Below, piece by piece: positions 17,240 to 25,467 of a stretch of 33,327 nt of DNA. Position 1 is the stretch's first letter. Each line of letters opens with the position of its first letter. The stretch comes from Rhodocyclaceae bacterium (GTDB taxonomy: Bacteria; Pseudomonadota; Gammaproteobacteria; Burkholderiales; Rhodocyclaceae), in NCBI GenBank assembly GCA_003963315.1, contig RXJP01000029.1, positions 1 to 33,327 of the forward strand. Reading direction: 5' to 3'. The notes under the pieces were generated by a model, which saw only the letters and a program-made list of their open reading frames with translations, was not told the origin of the DNA and searched no databases. A program made the position numbers and the translations under genes.

Positions 17240-18598
17240 ATGCTCAAACTCCAATACCGCATCATGTTGCTGACCGTGCTGCCCATGCTGGTGGTGATCG
17301 CGGCCTTGGCCTATGTGGTCAGCACCCAGACCGCCCGGCTGGCGGACCAGCAGGCATCCCTGATCGAGGAGCGCTTTCTTGCGTCACGCCGGGAGGAGCT
17401 CACCAACTACGTGCACATGGCCACTACCGCCATCGAGCACCTCCATGCCGATGGAATTCCCGAGGCCGAAGCCAAGCGCCGCGCCCAGGCCCTGCTCAAG
17501 GATATGAACTACGGCGACGACGGCTATTTCTTCGTCTACGACTACGCCGGCACCAACCTGGTCCATCCGCGCAAGCCGGCCATGGTGGGCAACAACTGGT
17601 GGGACCTGCGCGATCCCCAGGGCGTGGCGGTGATCCAGGGCCTGATCGAACAAGCCCGCAAGGGCGGCGGCTATCTGCGCTACCAATGGGAGAAGCCCTC
17701 CAACCAGCAAATGGCGGAAAAGATCGGCTACGTGGTGCCGGTCAAGCGCTGGGGCTGGGTGCTCGGCACGGGGCTTTACCTGGACGATGTGGAGCGCACC
17801 ACGCGCAAGGTGCGGGAAGACACCGCAGCCAACATCCACGCCACCATGCTCAAACTGGCCGCCATCGCCGCCGTGTCGGTGCTGGTGGTGTTCGCCGGCG
17901 GCATCATGCTCAACGTCAGCGAACATCGTCTGGCGGACCACAAACAGAAGGAGCTGACCCAACGCATTGTCACCCTGCAGGAGGAGGAACGCTCCCGGGT
18001 GGCGCGGGAACTCCACGACGGCATCAGCCAGTTGCTGGTGTCCATCAAGTTCCAGTTCGAGCTGGCAGAGCACAAGATGGAAAGCGGTGACGGCGAACCC
18101 CTGGAAGACTTGCGCAAAGGCCTGCGCAATCTGGGCGGCGCCATCGCCGAGGTACGGCGCATCTCCCACGACCTGCGACCCACCCTGCTCGATGACCTGG
18201 GCCCCGCCGTCGCCTTGGAACAACTCCTCACCGACTTTGCCACCCGCAGCGGCATGGTGGTGAACATCCGCATCGACCCTATCACCCACCCTTTGCCGGA
18301 GAACACCGCCCTCACGCTTTTCCGCATCGCCCAGGAAGCCCTCACCAACATCGAACGCCACGCCCATGCCAGCCAGGTGGAGGCCAGCCTGTGTGAGGAC
18401 AAGGACAATATTCGCTTCACCATCAGCGACAACGGTGTCGGCTTCAACGTGGACCGGGTGGACCGGCATCGCCAACGGGGTATCGGCTTGCGCAATATGC
18501 GGGAGCGCATCGAATACCTGGGAGGCCGCTTCCTTGTCGAGTCCCAGCCTGGGAGCACCACCCTGTCTGTCATGCTGCCCGCGAGGATGGGCCGATGA
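17240..18598 (+). CDS. Cache-domain sensor histidine kinase (NarL/HisKA_3 class)
   Basis: A 452-aa inner-membrane sensor kinase. TM1 is at about residues 8-28. A periplasmic single Cache domain follows (about 35-195), with DDGYFFVYDYAGTNLVHP and the WVLGTGLYLDD end typical of sCache_2. TM2 is at about 205-224. The HisKA_3 dimerisation domain carries phosphoacceptor H259 in ERSRVARELHDGISQ. The HATPase has EALTNIERHAHA (N-box), ISDNGVGFN (G1) and RGIGLRNMRERIEYLGG (G2). GGGGGAAG precedes the ATG. It overlaps the response regulator by 4 bases (ATGA). Cache domains often sense small carboxylates or amino acids; the divergent livK suggests a shared ligand, which is inference. Confidence 0.94.
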   Translation: MLKLQYRIMLLTVLPMLVVIAALAYVVSTQTARLADQQASLIEERFLASRREELTNYVHMATTAIEHLHADGIPEAEAKRRAQALLKDMNYGDDGYFFVYDYAGTNLVHPRKPAMVGNNWWDLRDPQGVAVIQGLIEQARKGGGYLRYQWEKPSNQQMAEKIGYVVPVKRWGWVLGTGLYLDDVERTTRKVREDTAANIHATMLKLAAIAAVSVLVVFAGGIMLNVSEHRLADHKQKELTQRIVTLQEEERSRVARELHDGISQLLVSIKFQFELAEHKMESGDGEPLEDLRKGLRNLGGAIAEVRRISHDLRPTLLDDLGPAVALEQLLTDFATRSGMVVNIRIDPITHPLPENTALTLFRIAQEALTNIERHAHASQVEASLCEDKDNIRFTISDNGVGFNVDRVDRHRQRGIGLRNMRERIEYLGGRFLVESQPGSTTLSVMLPARMGR

Positions 18599-19236
18599 TC
18601 CCGGGAACGACGGCACGGCCGATACGACTGCTGCTGGTGGACGACCATCCCTTGGTTCGCGAGGGACTGAAGGCGCGGCTCGATGCCATGGCCCATCTGC
18701 AAGTGGTGGGTGAAGCCGGCAGCGGCGAAGAGGCCTTGGCGATGGCCGAACGCCTCAAGCCCGACCTGGTGCTGGTGGATATCAGCATGAAAGGGATGAA
18801 CGGCATCGAATTCACCCTGCGTCTGGGGGGCAGCCTGCCGGGCATGAAGACCATGGTGCTCAGCATGTACGACAAGGCCGAGTACGTGGCCAGTGCCATC
18901 CGCGCCGGCGCCAGTGGCTATGTGCTCAAGGACACGCCGGTCACCGGCATCATTGCCGCGATCGAAACCATCGCCGCCGGCGGCAGCCATTTTGATCCGG
19001 CCTTGATGGCCGCCCTCAACGAACCGGCGCAGGACAACGAACATCCCATTACCGGCCGCGAAAGGGAAATCCTGCTGCTGCTAGCCCAAGGCCTCAGCAA
19101 CAAACGCATCGCCCAACAACTCGATATCAGCGTGCGCACAGTGGAAACCCACCGCCTCAGCCTGCGCCGCAAGCTCGGCATCACTACCCCTGCGGGTTTT
19201 GTGAAGTACGCGATGGATCAGGGATGGATGGCATAG
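18595..19236 (+). CDS. LuxR/NarL family response regulator
   Basis: A 213-aa DNA-binding response regulator. The receiver domain (about residues 10-125) has the acidic pair in LLLVDDHPLVREGL, phosphoacceptor D62 in LVLVDISMKGMNG and the Lys of GYVLKDTP. The C-terminal LuxR helix-turn-helix (about 148-205) reads LTGRERE-like ITGREREILLLLAQGLSNKRIAQQLDISVRTVETHR. It is translationally coupled to the kinase through the overlapping ATGA. Probable targets are the adjacent liv genes or the downstream GMC dehydrogenase operon. NarL-type sites cannot be assigned from this window. Confidence 0.94.
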   Translation: MIPGTTARPIRLLLVDDHPLVREGLKARLDAMAHLQVVGEAGSGEEALAMAERLKPDLVLVDISMKGMNGIEFTLRLGGSLPGMKTMVLSMYDKAEYVASAIRAGASGYVLKDTPVTGIIAAIETIAAGGSHFDPALMAALNEPAQDNEHPITGREREILLLLAQGLSNKRIAQQLDISVRTVETHRLSLRRKLGITTPAGFVKYAMDQGWMA

Positions 19237-19273
19237 CAAGAGCGGTGCAATCCATCCCATGGTTATGCGTCCT

Positions 19274-19309
19274 GCTCAGGCCACGGCAGAGGTTAGCGGC
19301 GGCCTGAGC
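19274..19309. terminator. Inverted repeat between convergent response regulator and GMC gene
   Basis: GCTCAGGCC (19274-19282) and GGCCTGAGC (19301-19309) form a perfect 9-bp stem around an 18-base loop in the 82-base gap where the response regulator and the GMC operon converge. There is no T-run on either side, so intrinsic termination is uncertain. Confidence 0.35.
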
Positions 19310-19318
19310 GGAGTTGCA

Positions 19319-20896
19319 TCAGATCATGCCCTTCTTCATAGAGTCAGCAATGTATTCCGCCTGCCGGATCGCTAATGCGACGATCGTCAGGGTCGGGTTG
19401 GCGGCGGAACTGGAAGTGAACTGACTGCCATCGGACACAAATAGATTCTTAATATCGTGGCTCTGGCCCCATTTATTCACCACACCGTCCCTGGGCTTGG
19501 CACTCATCCGATTCGTACCCATATTGTGGCTCGCCGGATAGGGAGGCATATCGACGGTGCGGATTGCGCCGACGGCTTCATTCAGCTTCCGCCATTGCGC
19601 CAAACCGTGGATTCTCAACATCGCATCGTTGGCATGGTCCGACTTGGAGACCACCGGCACGGGCAAGCCGTAATGATCCTTTTCCGTCTTATGCAAGGTG
19701 ATACCGTTCTGCTCCATAGCCATGTCTTCGCCGCACACCCAGACGCAGGTCATGTGGTCGTACATTTCCAATGCGGAACTGATTTCACGGCCCCATCCGC
19801 CAGGCCTGATGAAGGCTGCAGCGAAAGGAAGGCCGATGGACAGGCCCTCTAGGTGGTAGCCGCCGAAGAAACCACGATTGGTATCGAGCTTAGCTTCGTC
19901 GGACACCACCGCGGCAATCGCAGTACCGCGATACATATGGACAGGCGCCTTATGAATGGACAACGCAGCAGCAGTGGTGTGCACCATGTAGTTGCGCCCC
20001 ACTTGACCGGAGGAATTACTCAATCCGTTCGGGAACATGCTGGATGCCGAGTTGAGCAAGAGGCGGGGAGACTCGATGGAATTGCCGGCAACGCAAACGA
20101 TGCGGGCTTTCTGCAATTGCTTTTTGCCATTTTTGTCCACATACAACACGCCGTTAACTTTGCCCGATTTATCGTGTTGGATCTGGAGCACCATGGATTC
20201 GGGACGTAGTTCGACACGACCCGTTGCCAAGGCTTTGGGGATTTCTGTGTAAAGGGTAGACCACTTCGCTCCGATCTTGCATCCTTGCATGCAGAAGCCG
20301 ATCTGCTGGCATCCGGGACGTCCGTCGTTCTCGCGGGAATTGATGGCCATCGGGCGAACAATATCCTTGTAACCGATGGCGCGTGCGCCTGCGGCAATCA
20401 CCTTGTAATGATTGTTTTCCGGCAACGGCGGCATACCGCTGGCGGCTGCACCGGCAACACCCAGCTTCTTTTCGGCGCGGCTGTAGTAGGGATCCATCTC
20501 CTCATAACTTACGGGCCAATCCAGATTGTTGGCGCCCGGTACATGGCCGTAAGTGCTACGGGTCTTGAAGTCATGTTGCTGGAATCTCAGGGCAAGACCC
20601 GCCCAGTGCACGGACGATCCTCCCACCCCTTTGACGATCCAAGCGGGTAGATTGGGGAAATCCTTGGTGTGATGCCAAGCGCCGGCTGATATTCGCTTGT
20701 CCAACCAGGAAATCTTGCCGAACATCGCCCACTCGTCGTTTTCGATGTCTTCCAGCTTGTAGTGTTTACCAGCCTCAAGCACCACAATCTTGCCAACGCC
20801 TTTTTGCGCCAACTCGTTGGCGAGGGTACCCCCCCCTGCGCCAGAGCCAATAATGACGACGACCCCGTTGTCGTCCAGGTCAAATTTTGCAGCCAT
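19319..20896 (-). CDS. GMC-family flavoprotein dehydrogenase (catalytic alpha-type subunit)
   Basis: A 525-aa FAD enzyme expected to oxidise an alcohol or sugar hydroxyl. Seen: FAD-binding VVIIGSGAGGGTLANELA (about residues 13-30), GVGGSSVHWAGLALRF (GMC signature region), and C-terminal PASHNMGTNRM and SSAANPTLTIVALAIRQAE blocks holding the catalytic His and Asn. Cys196, Cys202 and Cys206 are spaced C-x5-C-x3-C, a pattern I associate with the [3Fe-4S] ligands of bacterial FAD-glucose dehydrogenase alpha subunits. It has no signal peptide; partners of this kind are co-exported with the Tat small subunit encoded just upstream. It is last in the E1/E2 operon. Substrate unknown. Confidence 0.92.
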   Translation of the reverse strand: MAAKFDLDDNGVVVIIGSGAGGGTLANELAQKGVGKIVVLEAGKHYKLEDIENDEWAMFGKISWLDKRISAGAWHHTKDFPNLPAWIVKGVGGSSVHWAGLALRFQQHDFKTRSTYGHVPGANNLDWPVSYEEMDPYYSRAEKKLGVAGAAASGMPPLPENNHYKVIAAGARAIGYKDIVRPMAINSRENDGRPGCQQIGFCMQGCKIGAKWSTLYTEIPKALATGRVELRPESMVLQIQHDKSGKVNGVLYVDKNGKKQLQKARIVCVAGNSIESPRLLLNSASSMFPNGLSNSSGQVGRNYMVHTTAAALSIHKAPVHMYRGTAIAAVVSDEAKLDTNRGFFGGYHLEGLSIGLPFAAAFIRPGGWGREISSALEMYDHMTCVWVCGEDMAMEQNGITLHKTEKDHYGLPVPVVSKSDHANDAMLRIHGLAQWRKLNEAVGAIRTVDMPPYPASHNMGTNRMSAKPRDGVVNKWGQSHDIKNLFVSDGSQFTSSSAANPTLTIVALAIRQAEYIADSMKKGMI

Positions 20897-20958
20897 TGTC
20901 TTATTCCTCGTCTTCTAATTATTGAAGGGTGATGATCCGATAGGAGCCAAGCAATCGC

Positions 20959-21552
20959 TCAAAGCCAATCGATATCGTTAAAGCCACGATCCAAATAGCC
21001 ACCGTATTGCCAGGACGATCCCTCGTAGCCCAGCAAAGGCCACACCTTCTTGCTGTTGTATAGCCCCGTCACCAGGCCCCCCTTGATTTTCTGGAAGAAA
21101 GGCGTGTCCTCGATTGCATAGAGCACTTCAAGGCGATCCGCTTCAAGCGCCACATCGGCATACCGTTTGCCGAAGCGCTTTTTTGCAATGGCATCCATGG
21201 AAGCGAGGCCGGACATGATCATGCTCTTCGACTCTGCGTCGGCGTCATAGCCGGCGACTGCATCTGCATACAGCTGATCTGGCAGCTTGTCATGGGGAAA
21301 GATGTCCCTGGCCATTTTCACCAGCGTCTCTCCATTCCCGGAACCTAGATTTGCAAAACTTTGGGTGTACCCCTCCTTACCTGCCGCAGGAGGCGCCACA
21401 GCTTCAGCGGGCAATGCCGTACCCAAACCGGCGCCGGCCAAGGTAGTGATGCCAATCGCAGCAAGACTGCTACCGCCCTTGAGGAAAAAACGGCGGCTCA
21501 TGCCTTCGGGCTGCTGACTTTCATCCTGAGTTTTTTTACTGTCTTTATCCAT
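20959..21552 (-). CDS. Tat-exported small dehydrogenase subunit (gluconate 2-dehydrogenase subunit 3 family)
   Basis: A 197-aa small (gamma-type) subunit that carries the GMC flavoprotein to the periplasm. The N-terminus has a perfect twin-arginine motif SRRFFLKGG (R20, R21) followed by a hydrophobic stretch and an ALPAEA-type cleavage region. The mature part has the family pattern LVKMARDIFPHDKLPDQLYADAV and ends with an aromatic tail (EGSSWQYGGYLDRGFNDIDWL in part). GGAGG lies about 10 bases before the ATG. It sits between the lipoate ligase and the GMC gene. In related glucose or gluconate dehydrogenases a multihaem cytochrome is the third subunit; none is encoded here. Confidence 0.9.
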   Translation of the reverse strand: MDKDSKKTQDESQQPEGMSRRFFLKGGSSLAAIGITTLAGAGLGTALPAEAVAPPAAGKEGYTQSFANLGSGNGETLVKMARDIFPHDKLPDQLYADAVAGYDADAESKSMIMSGLASMDAIAKKRFGKRYADVALEADRLEVLYAIEDTPFFQKIKGGLVTGLYNSKKVWPLLGYEGSSWQYGGYLDRGFNDIDWL

Positions 21553-21604
21553 TGTTATGCATCCTCCGACTTATTTAGTTTGATCAGGTACATCCCATCA
21601 TGGT

Positions 21605-22375
21605 TCACATCGCTGCTATAAATTCGAACTGTCCAGGTTTCCGCCTCGAATTCGAAACGGAAGACTGATCCGGTACAGCCATACAAAACAACTTCTTGAC
21701 CAACGCCCTATCAATCATTACGCCGAGATCAAAGCTCGACACGGGGCGGCCGATCACGTCGGCACAAGAGACGGTATTCGCGCTAAGGTATGCCGTCGCG
21801 GCGCTGTCCTGGCCCAGTACATCGCACAGGATTTCCCATGGCGACGGCTCGACCAAAATGCCAGCCGCGAAAAGGACACCATTCCTGGTGCGGCGTTGGG
21901 CCAGGCCGGCAATTTTTCTGTTGCCGACGGTAACCTCCCACGGCGAAAGACCTCCAAAGCATGCCCAGCGCAATTCGTTCTCGCGATTCCGCTCATGCAA
22001 TTCGGCAGGATGCACTGCATGCGCGCAGATTCCGATACGATCCAATTCGTCCACAATCAACTCGCCCAGCCAGCGATAACTCTCCACCAAGCCGCCAGCC
22101 ACCAATGGATGATTCAACGGCAAAGCAATGGAGAAACTCAGCATCCATGGGCCAACGAGCACAGCCCCACCACCCGCCGCCCGTTTGACCAAGGGGACAC
22201 CCGCCAACCCTGGGTCGGGAAAAGATTGCGAACATCCTTGGACGACTGCGGTGCCGGAATAACGCCAAATACCGATCAGCGGCGAAGTCACAGGGGCGGC
22301 AAGGGCCCCCCGGTTCCAATCCTGCTCCCGTTCAGCAGAAACGGTCTGAAATGAAATTTTGGGGATGAGGCTCAC
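21605..22375 (-). CDS. Lipoate-protein ligase A family protein
   Basis: A 256-aa enzyme that attaches lipoate (or octanoate) to lipoyl-domain lysines. Family blocks: VKRAAGGGAVLVGPWMLSFSI (residues 63-83, the GGGAV substrate loop) and GNRKIAGLAQRRTRNGVLFAAGIL (from 151) with the essential Lys154. It begins at a GTG overlapping the E2 stop by 4 bases, so it is coupled to E2. The obvious client is the free-standing lipoyl protein two genes upstream. An octanoyltransferase role is also possible. The N-terminus and C-terminus are divergent, so this may be a specialised ligase. Confidence 0.88.
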   Translation of the reverse strand: MSLIPKISFQTVSAEREQDWNRGALAAPVTSPLIGIWRYSGTAVVQGCSQSFPDPGLAGVPLVKRAAGGGAVLVGPWMLSFSIALPLNHPLVAGGLVESYRWLGELIVDELDRIGICAHAVHPAELHERNRENELRWACFGGLSPWEVTVGNRKIAGLAQRRTRNGVLFAAGILVEPSPWEILCDVLGQDSAATAYLSANTVSCADVIGRPVSSFDLGVMIDRALVKKLFCMAVPDQSSVSNSRRKPGQFEFIAAM

Positions 22376-23082
22376 AGGTCCGCCGCCGCTTCCAATCGCC
22401 CCTTCAGCGCTGTCAGGAACTGCGCTGCGGGATATCCATCCACCGCCCGGTGATCAAACACCAGATGCAAGGCCATCAGCGGCGCTATAACCACAGTGTC
22501 GTCCTGTACCACTGGCTTTCTAGCGACGCGCGTAATACCCAGAATGCCCACCTGAGGCGCATTGAGGATGGGGGAAAAACTGTCGATGCCGGTCATGCCC
22601 AAGTTGGTTACGGTGAAGGTGCCGCGCTGGTAGGCACTCGCACCTAGTGTGCCGCTACGGGCTCCTTCGGCCAAAACCCTGGATTCCTGTGCAATCTCGA
22701 TGAGGGACTTGCCTTGGGCGCCCTTGAGTACAGGCACCATCAAGCCGTCCGGGACAGCCACTGCAAAACCAAGATTGATCTCTGGCATGACCTCGATTTC
22801 TTCTTTGAGGTAGGCGTTCAATCCTGGATGGTCCACCAGCGTCAGCGCCACCGCCCGTAGTACGTAAGCATTCAGGGTGACCTTGACGGAGCCACCCATT
22901 TCCGCTTGCAAGGCGGTACGGTGCGCCTCACACTGGGTAACATCTACTTCAATAGTCATCGAAACCCTTGGAGAAGCCCATCCTTGGGTCATGCTCCGTG
23001 CCACAGCGCCACGTAATCCCTTAAGTGGAATACGTGTCACTGTTGGCACAGTTTCGCCCACCACAGGTGCGGCAGTGGTCAT
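22372..23082 (-). CDS. Short 2-oxo acid/acetoin dehydrogenase E2 acyltransferase core
   Basis: A 236-aa protein containing only the catalytic domain of a dihydrolipoyl acyltransferase. The start of the domain (IPLKGLRGAVARSMTQGWASPRVSM) and the catalytic motif LVFDHRAVDGYPAAQFL, with the active His and Asp, are clear. It lacks the N-terminal lipoyl domain and any recognisable peripheral-subunit-binding domain; typical E2s are about 370-550 aa. The lipoyl function is supplied by the preceding gene, whose stop overlaps this start (ATGA). The acyl group is presumably acetyl in an acetoin-type complex, but E2 motifs alone do not settle this. Confidence 0.9.
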   Translation of the reverse strand: MTTAAPVVGETVPTVTRIPLKGLRGAVARSMTQGWASPRVSMTIEVDVTQCEAHRTALQAEMGGSVKVTLNAYVLRAVALTLVDHPGLNAYLKEEIEVMPEINLGFAVAVPDGLMVPVLKGAQGKSLIEIAQESRVLAEGARSGTLGASAYQRGTFTVTNLGMTGIDSFSPILNAPQVGILGITRVARKPVVQDDTVVIAPLMALHLVFDHRAVDGYPAAQFLTALKGRLEAAADL

Positions 23083-23324
23083 GGCTCGATCTCTGCCACA
23101 GCCACGCCCCTGCCGAAGGTCGCCTGGACTTGGACATTGAGAGCGCTGACTTTTCCGGCCACCGGCGCAGTGATTTCATGGCTGGTCTTGACCAACTCAG
23201 CAACACCCATGACCTGACCTTCACTCACGGTATCGCCTACCTTGACCATCCATTCGTCGAGTAGCGCCTCGGTACCTTCTTCAACGTCGCTCCACACGGC
23301 GTCACTCAAAAAAACTTGGGGCAT
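23079..23324 (-). CDS. Free-standing lipoyl (biotinyl/lipoyl) domain protein
   Basis: An 81-aa protein that is just one lipoyl domain: EEGTEALLDEWMVKVGDTVSEGQVMGVAELVKTSHEITAPVAG (quoted in parts: VKVGDTVSEG, ELVKTSHEITAPVAG), with acceptor Lys46. I chose the ATG at 23324 (MPQVFLSDAVW), with GGAG 8 bases upstream, over the longer frame from 23357, which would overlap E1 beta. It lies between E1 beta and the E2 core and overlaps the latter by 4 bases. It should act as a mobile acyl carrier between E1, E2 and E3, like a detached E2 arm. Biotin attachment is unlikely because the MKM motif is absent. Confidence 0.9.
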   Translation of the reverse strand: MPQVFLSDAVWSDVEEGTEALLDEWMVKVGDTVSEGQVMGVAELVKTSHEITAPVAGKVSALNVQVQATFGRGVAVAEIEP

Positions 23325-23337
23325 GCTTCTTACTCCG

Positions 23338-24375
23338 TTATTTAAAAGCCTTGGCATTCATCAATTGCCGAGCTGAATCGACAATGGAATCAACTTGAGG
23401 AATCGCAAACTGTTCGAGAGGACGGCTGAAGGGAATCGGCACATCGGGCACTGCCAGACGCAACACCGGGGCCTTCATCTGCAATGTGTCCAAGTTTTCG
23501 GCGACGATGGAAGAAATTTCGCCGGATAGGCCAAAGCTCAAATAGTCCTCGTCGGCCACCAGAAGGCGGCCGGTCTTAGCTACGGACTTGAGTACGGTGG
23601 CCTTGTCCAGGGGCACCAAAGTGCGCAAATCCACCACCTCGGCACTGATACCCAGCTCTGCCAACTTGTCGGCAGCGAGAAGGGATTTCTGCACCATTTG
23701 ACTGAGGGTGACGATGGTCAAATCGGTGCCTTGTCGAATCACATTGGCCTTGCCGAAGGGGATGGTATAAGACTCCTCCGGCACAGCGTTGGTACTACCC
23801 TCAAAGTAGGACATCCAGGACAAACCCATGATGCCCTTGTGGTACATAAAGATCACCGGATTGTCGTCACGGATAGCTTCGATCATCAATCCTTTGGCGT
23901 CGTAGGCATTGGAAGGCACCACGACCTTAAGTCCAGGCACATGAGCGAAGATGGAATACAAACACTGGGAATGCTGCGCAGCGTCGTTATAGCCACCACC
24001 AATGCCTGTCGTGATCACGGCGGGAAACTTCAGCGCGCCGCCCGACATGTAAGTGTTCTTCGCCAGATGGTTGTATATCTGGTCGAAACAAACGCCGAAG
24101 AAATCCACAAACATGATTTCTGCGATAGGACGCAGCCCTTCTGCTGCCGCGCCGACTGCAGTACCTAGAAAACCGGTTTCCGAAATCGGCGTTTCCATGA
24201 TCCGCTCGGGTCCGAATTTATCGAGCAGGCCGGTGGTGGCGCTGAAGATGCCGCCATATTTGCCAACGTCTTCGCCCATATAGAAAACGCGACTGTCGCG
24301 CTCCATTTCCATGCCAATGGCCTCCGAGATGGCCTGGGCCATGGTGAGGGTTCGGCTGGTGCTTTCATTAGTCAT
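23338..24375 (-). CDS. TPP-dependent dehydrogenase E1 component, beta subunit (AcoB/PdhB-like)
   Basis: A 345-aa transketolase-like beta subunit of a heterotetrameric E1. Family blocks: TMAQAISEAIGMEMERDSRVFYMGEDVGKYGG, RIMETPISETGFLGTAVGAAAEGLRPIAEIMFVDFF, GGGYNDAAQHSQCLYSIFAHVPGLKVVVPSNAYDAKGL and VVDLRTLVPLDKATVLKSV (quoted piecewise). The Glu of SETGF is the conserved TPP-activating residue. It lies 34 bases after E1 alpha, preceded by AGGAG. Acetoin dehydrogenase, pyruvate dehydrogenase and branched-chain E1 beta subunits are close relatives. The operon context favours acetoin-type or another ketol/2-oxo acid substrate. Confidence 0.93.
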   Translation of the reverse strand: MTNESTSRTLTMAQAISEAIGMEMERDSRVFYMGEDVGKYGGIFSATTGLLDKFGPERIMETPISETGFLGTAVGAAAEGLRPIAEIMFVDFFGVCFDQIYNHLAKNTYMSGGALKFPAVITTGIGGGYNDAAQHSQCLYSIFAHVPGLKVVVPSNAYDAKGLMIEAIRDDNPVIFMYHKGIMGLSWMSYFEGSTNAVPEESYTIPFGKANVIRQGTDLTIVTLSQMVQKSLLAADKLAELGISAEVVDLRTLVPLDKATVLKSVAKTGRLLVADEDYLSFGLSGEISSIVAENLDTLQMKAPVLRLAVPDVPIPFSRPLEQFAIPQVDSIVDSARQLMNAKAFK

Positions 24376-24409
24376 TTTTTGCTCCTGGAATATCGGTGTC
24401 TAGCGCCAC

Positions 24410-25426
24410 TTAGCTGGAAAATACGTGCTGCAGGGCTTCGCTGGCTTCGGGATAAGGGCTGGATCGGCCGAATTCGTACGCAGCTTCGATGCGAGCCGCA
24501 ATTTCGGCACGGATTCCGGCATCAGTTTCATCGTTCAGCAAGCCGCGACTACGCAACATGGCCCCCAGGGCAGGAATAGGATCGTCCTTGCGCAAAGTCG
24601 GCGCCTCGTCCTTGGGCCGATAGGCTTCCGGATCGCCCTGGAAATGGCCCAGATAGCGGTCCGTCTTGACTTCTATGAGAGTCGGCCCCTCGCCGCGACG
24701 TGCGCGCGCTACCGCCTCTCCGGCAGCCATATAGACATCCACGGCATCGTTGCGGTCTACGCGAATGCCTGGCATCGCATAGGCAGCTGCCCGATCAGCG
24801 TTGGAAGCAACCGAGGTGGACATGGATTTGGGTACCGAGATACCCCAGCTATTGTCTTCAACCACAAAAAGAACCGGTAACTTCCACAGCGAGGCAAGAT
24901 TCAAGGCCTCGTGGAAGGCACCTTGATTGGCGGCGCCTTCTCCAAAGAAGGCGATGGCCACCCAATCCTTGCCCATTTTTTTGGCCGCCAATGCAGCGCC
25001 GCAAGCCTGGGGAGCGCCTGCGCCGACAATGCCGCCGCAAGAAAATTTCACTTTCGGGTCAAATAAGTGCATATGGCCACCCTTGCCCCGGCCGAGCCCA
25101 GTCACCTTGCCGAACATTTCAGCCGTCATCTCATTCAGCCTCACGCCCTTTGCAATGGCAAAGTGATGGGGACGATGGGCGCCCACCACGGAGTCTTCGG
25201 CGTGAAGATGGGCACAGACACCCACCGCTACGGGCTCCTGGCCTGCGGCCAAGTGCATTTCCCCCGGCACCGGCCCGGCGCCGATGTCGAACGCCAATCC
25301 CTTCTGAATCTTTGGTGGGAGCTTTCCCTCCAGGTAGACCTTGACCATCGCTTCTTCATATTCGCGAATCTCGATCATCGTCTTGTACATCCACAACAGT
25401 TTCTCGGATGACGGTTCCATATTCAT
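24410..25426 (-). CDS. TPP-dependent dehydrogenase E1 component, alpha subunit (AcoA/PdhA-like)
   Basis: A 338-aa alpha subunit binding thiamine pyrophosphate. TPP/Mg motif: AFFGEGAANQGAFHEALN (GEG at 162-164, where most relatives have GDG) and VVEDNSWG (D191-N192, where most have NN). It shares PGEMHLAAGQEPVAVGV and HRPHHFAIAKGV with a subfamily whose N-terminal loop is longer (FDIGAGPVP). Translation starts at 25426 or 9 bases later; AGAGGAG lies just upstream. First gene of the operon ending in the GMC dehydrogenase, behind a sigma-54 promoter match. Acetoin is a reasonable substrate guess, not proven. Confidence 0.92.
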   Translation of the reverse strand: MNMEPSSEKLLWMYKTMIEIREYEEAMVKVYLEGKLPPKIQKGLAFDIGAGPVPGEMHLAAGQEPVAVGVCAHLHAEDSVVGAHRPHHFAIAKGVRLNEMTAEMFGKVTGLGRGKGGHMHLFDPKVKFSCGGIVGAGAPQACGAALAAKKMGKDWVAIAFFGEGAANQGAFHEALNLASLWKLPVLFVVEDNSWGISVPKSMSTSVASNADRAAAYAMPGIRVDRNDAVDVYMAAGEAVARARRGEGPTLIEVKTDRYLGHFQGDPEAYRPKDEAPTLRKDDPIPALGAMLRSRGLLNDETDAGIRAEIAARIEAAYEFGRSSPYPEASEALQHVFSS

Positions 25427-25437
25427 CGACTCCTCTT

Positions 25438-25454
25438 TGACTAAGTTTTAGTCA
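25438..25454 (-). promoter_or_regulatory. Perfect inverted repeat just upstream of the E1 alpha Shine-Dalgarno
   Basis: TGACTAA-GTT-TTAGTCA is a perfect 7-bp inverted repeat ending 11 bases before the E1 alpha start codon at 25426. In the predicted mRNA it forms a hairpin immediately before AGAGGAG. It may be an operator or an mRNA element affecting translation or stability. Confidence 0.5.
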
Positions 25455-25467
25455 CCGCACAACACAA

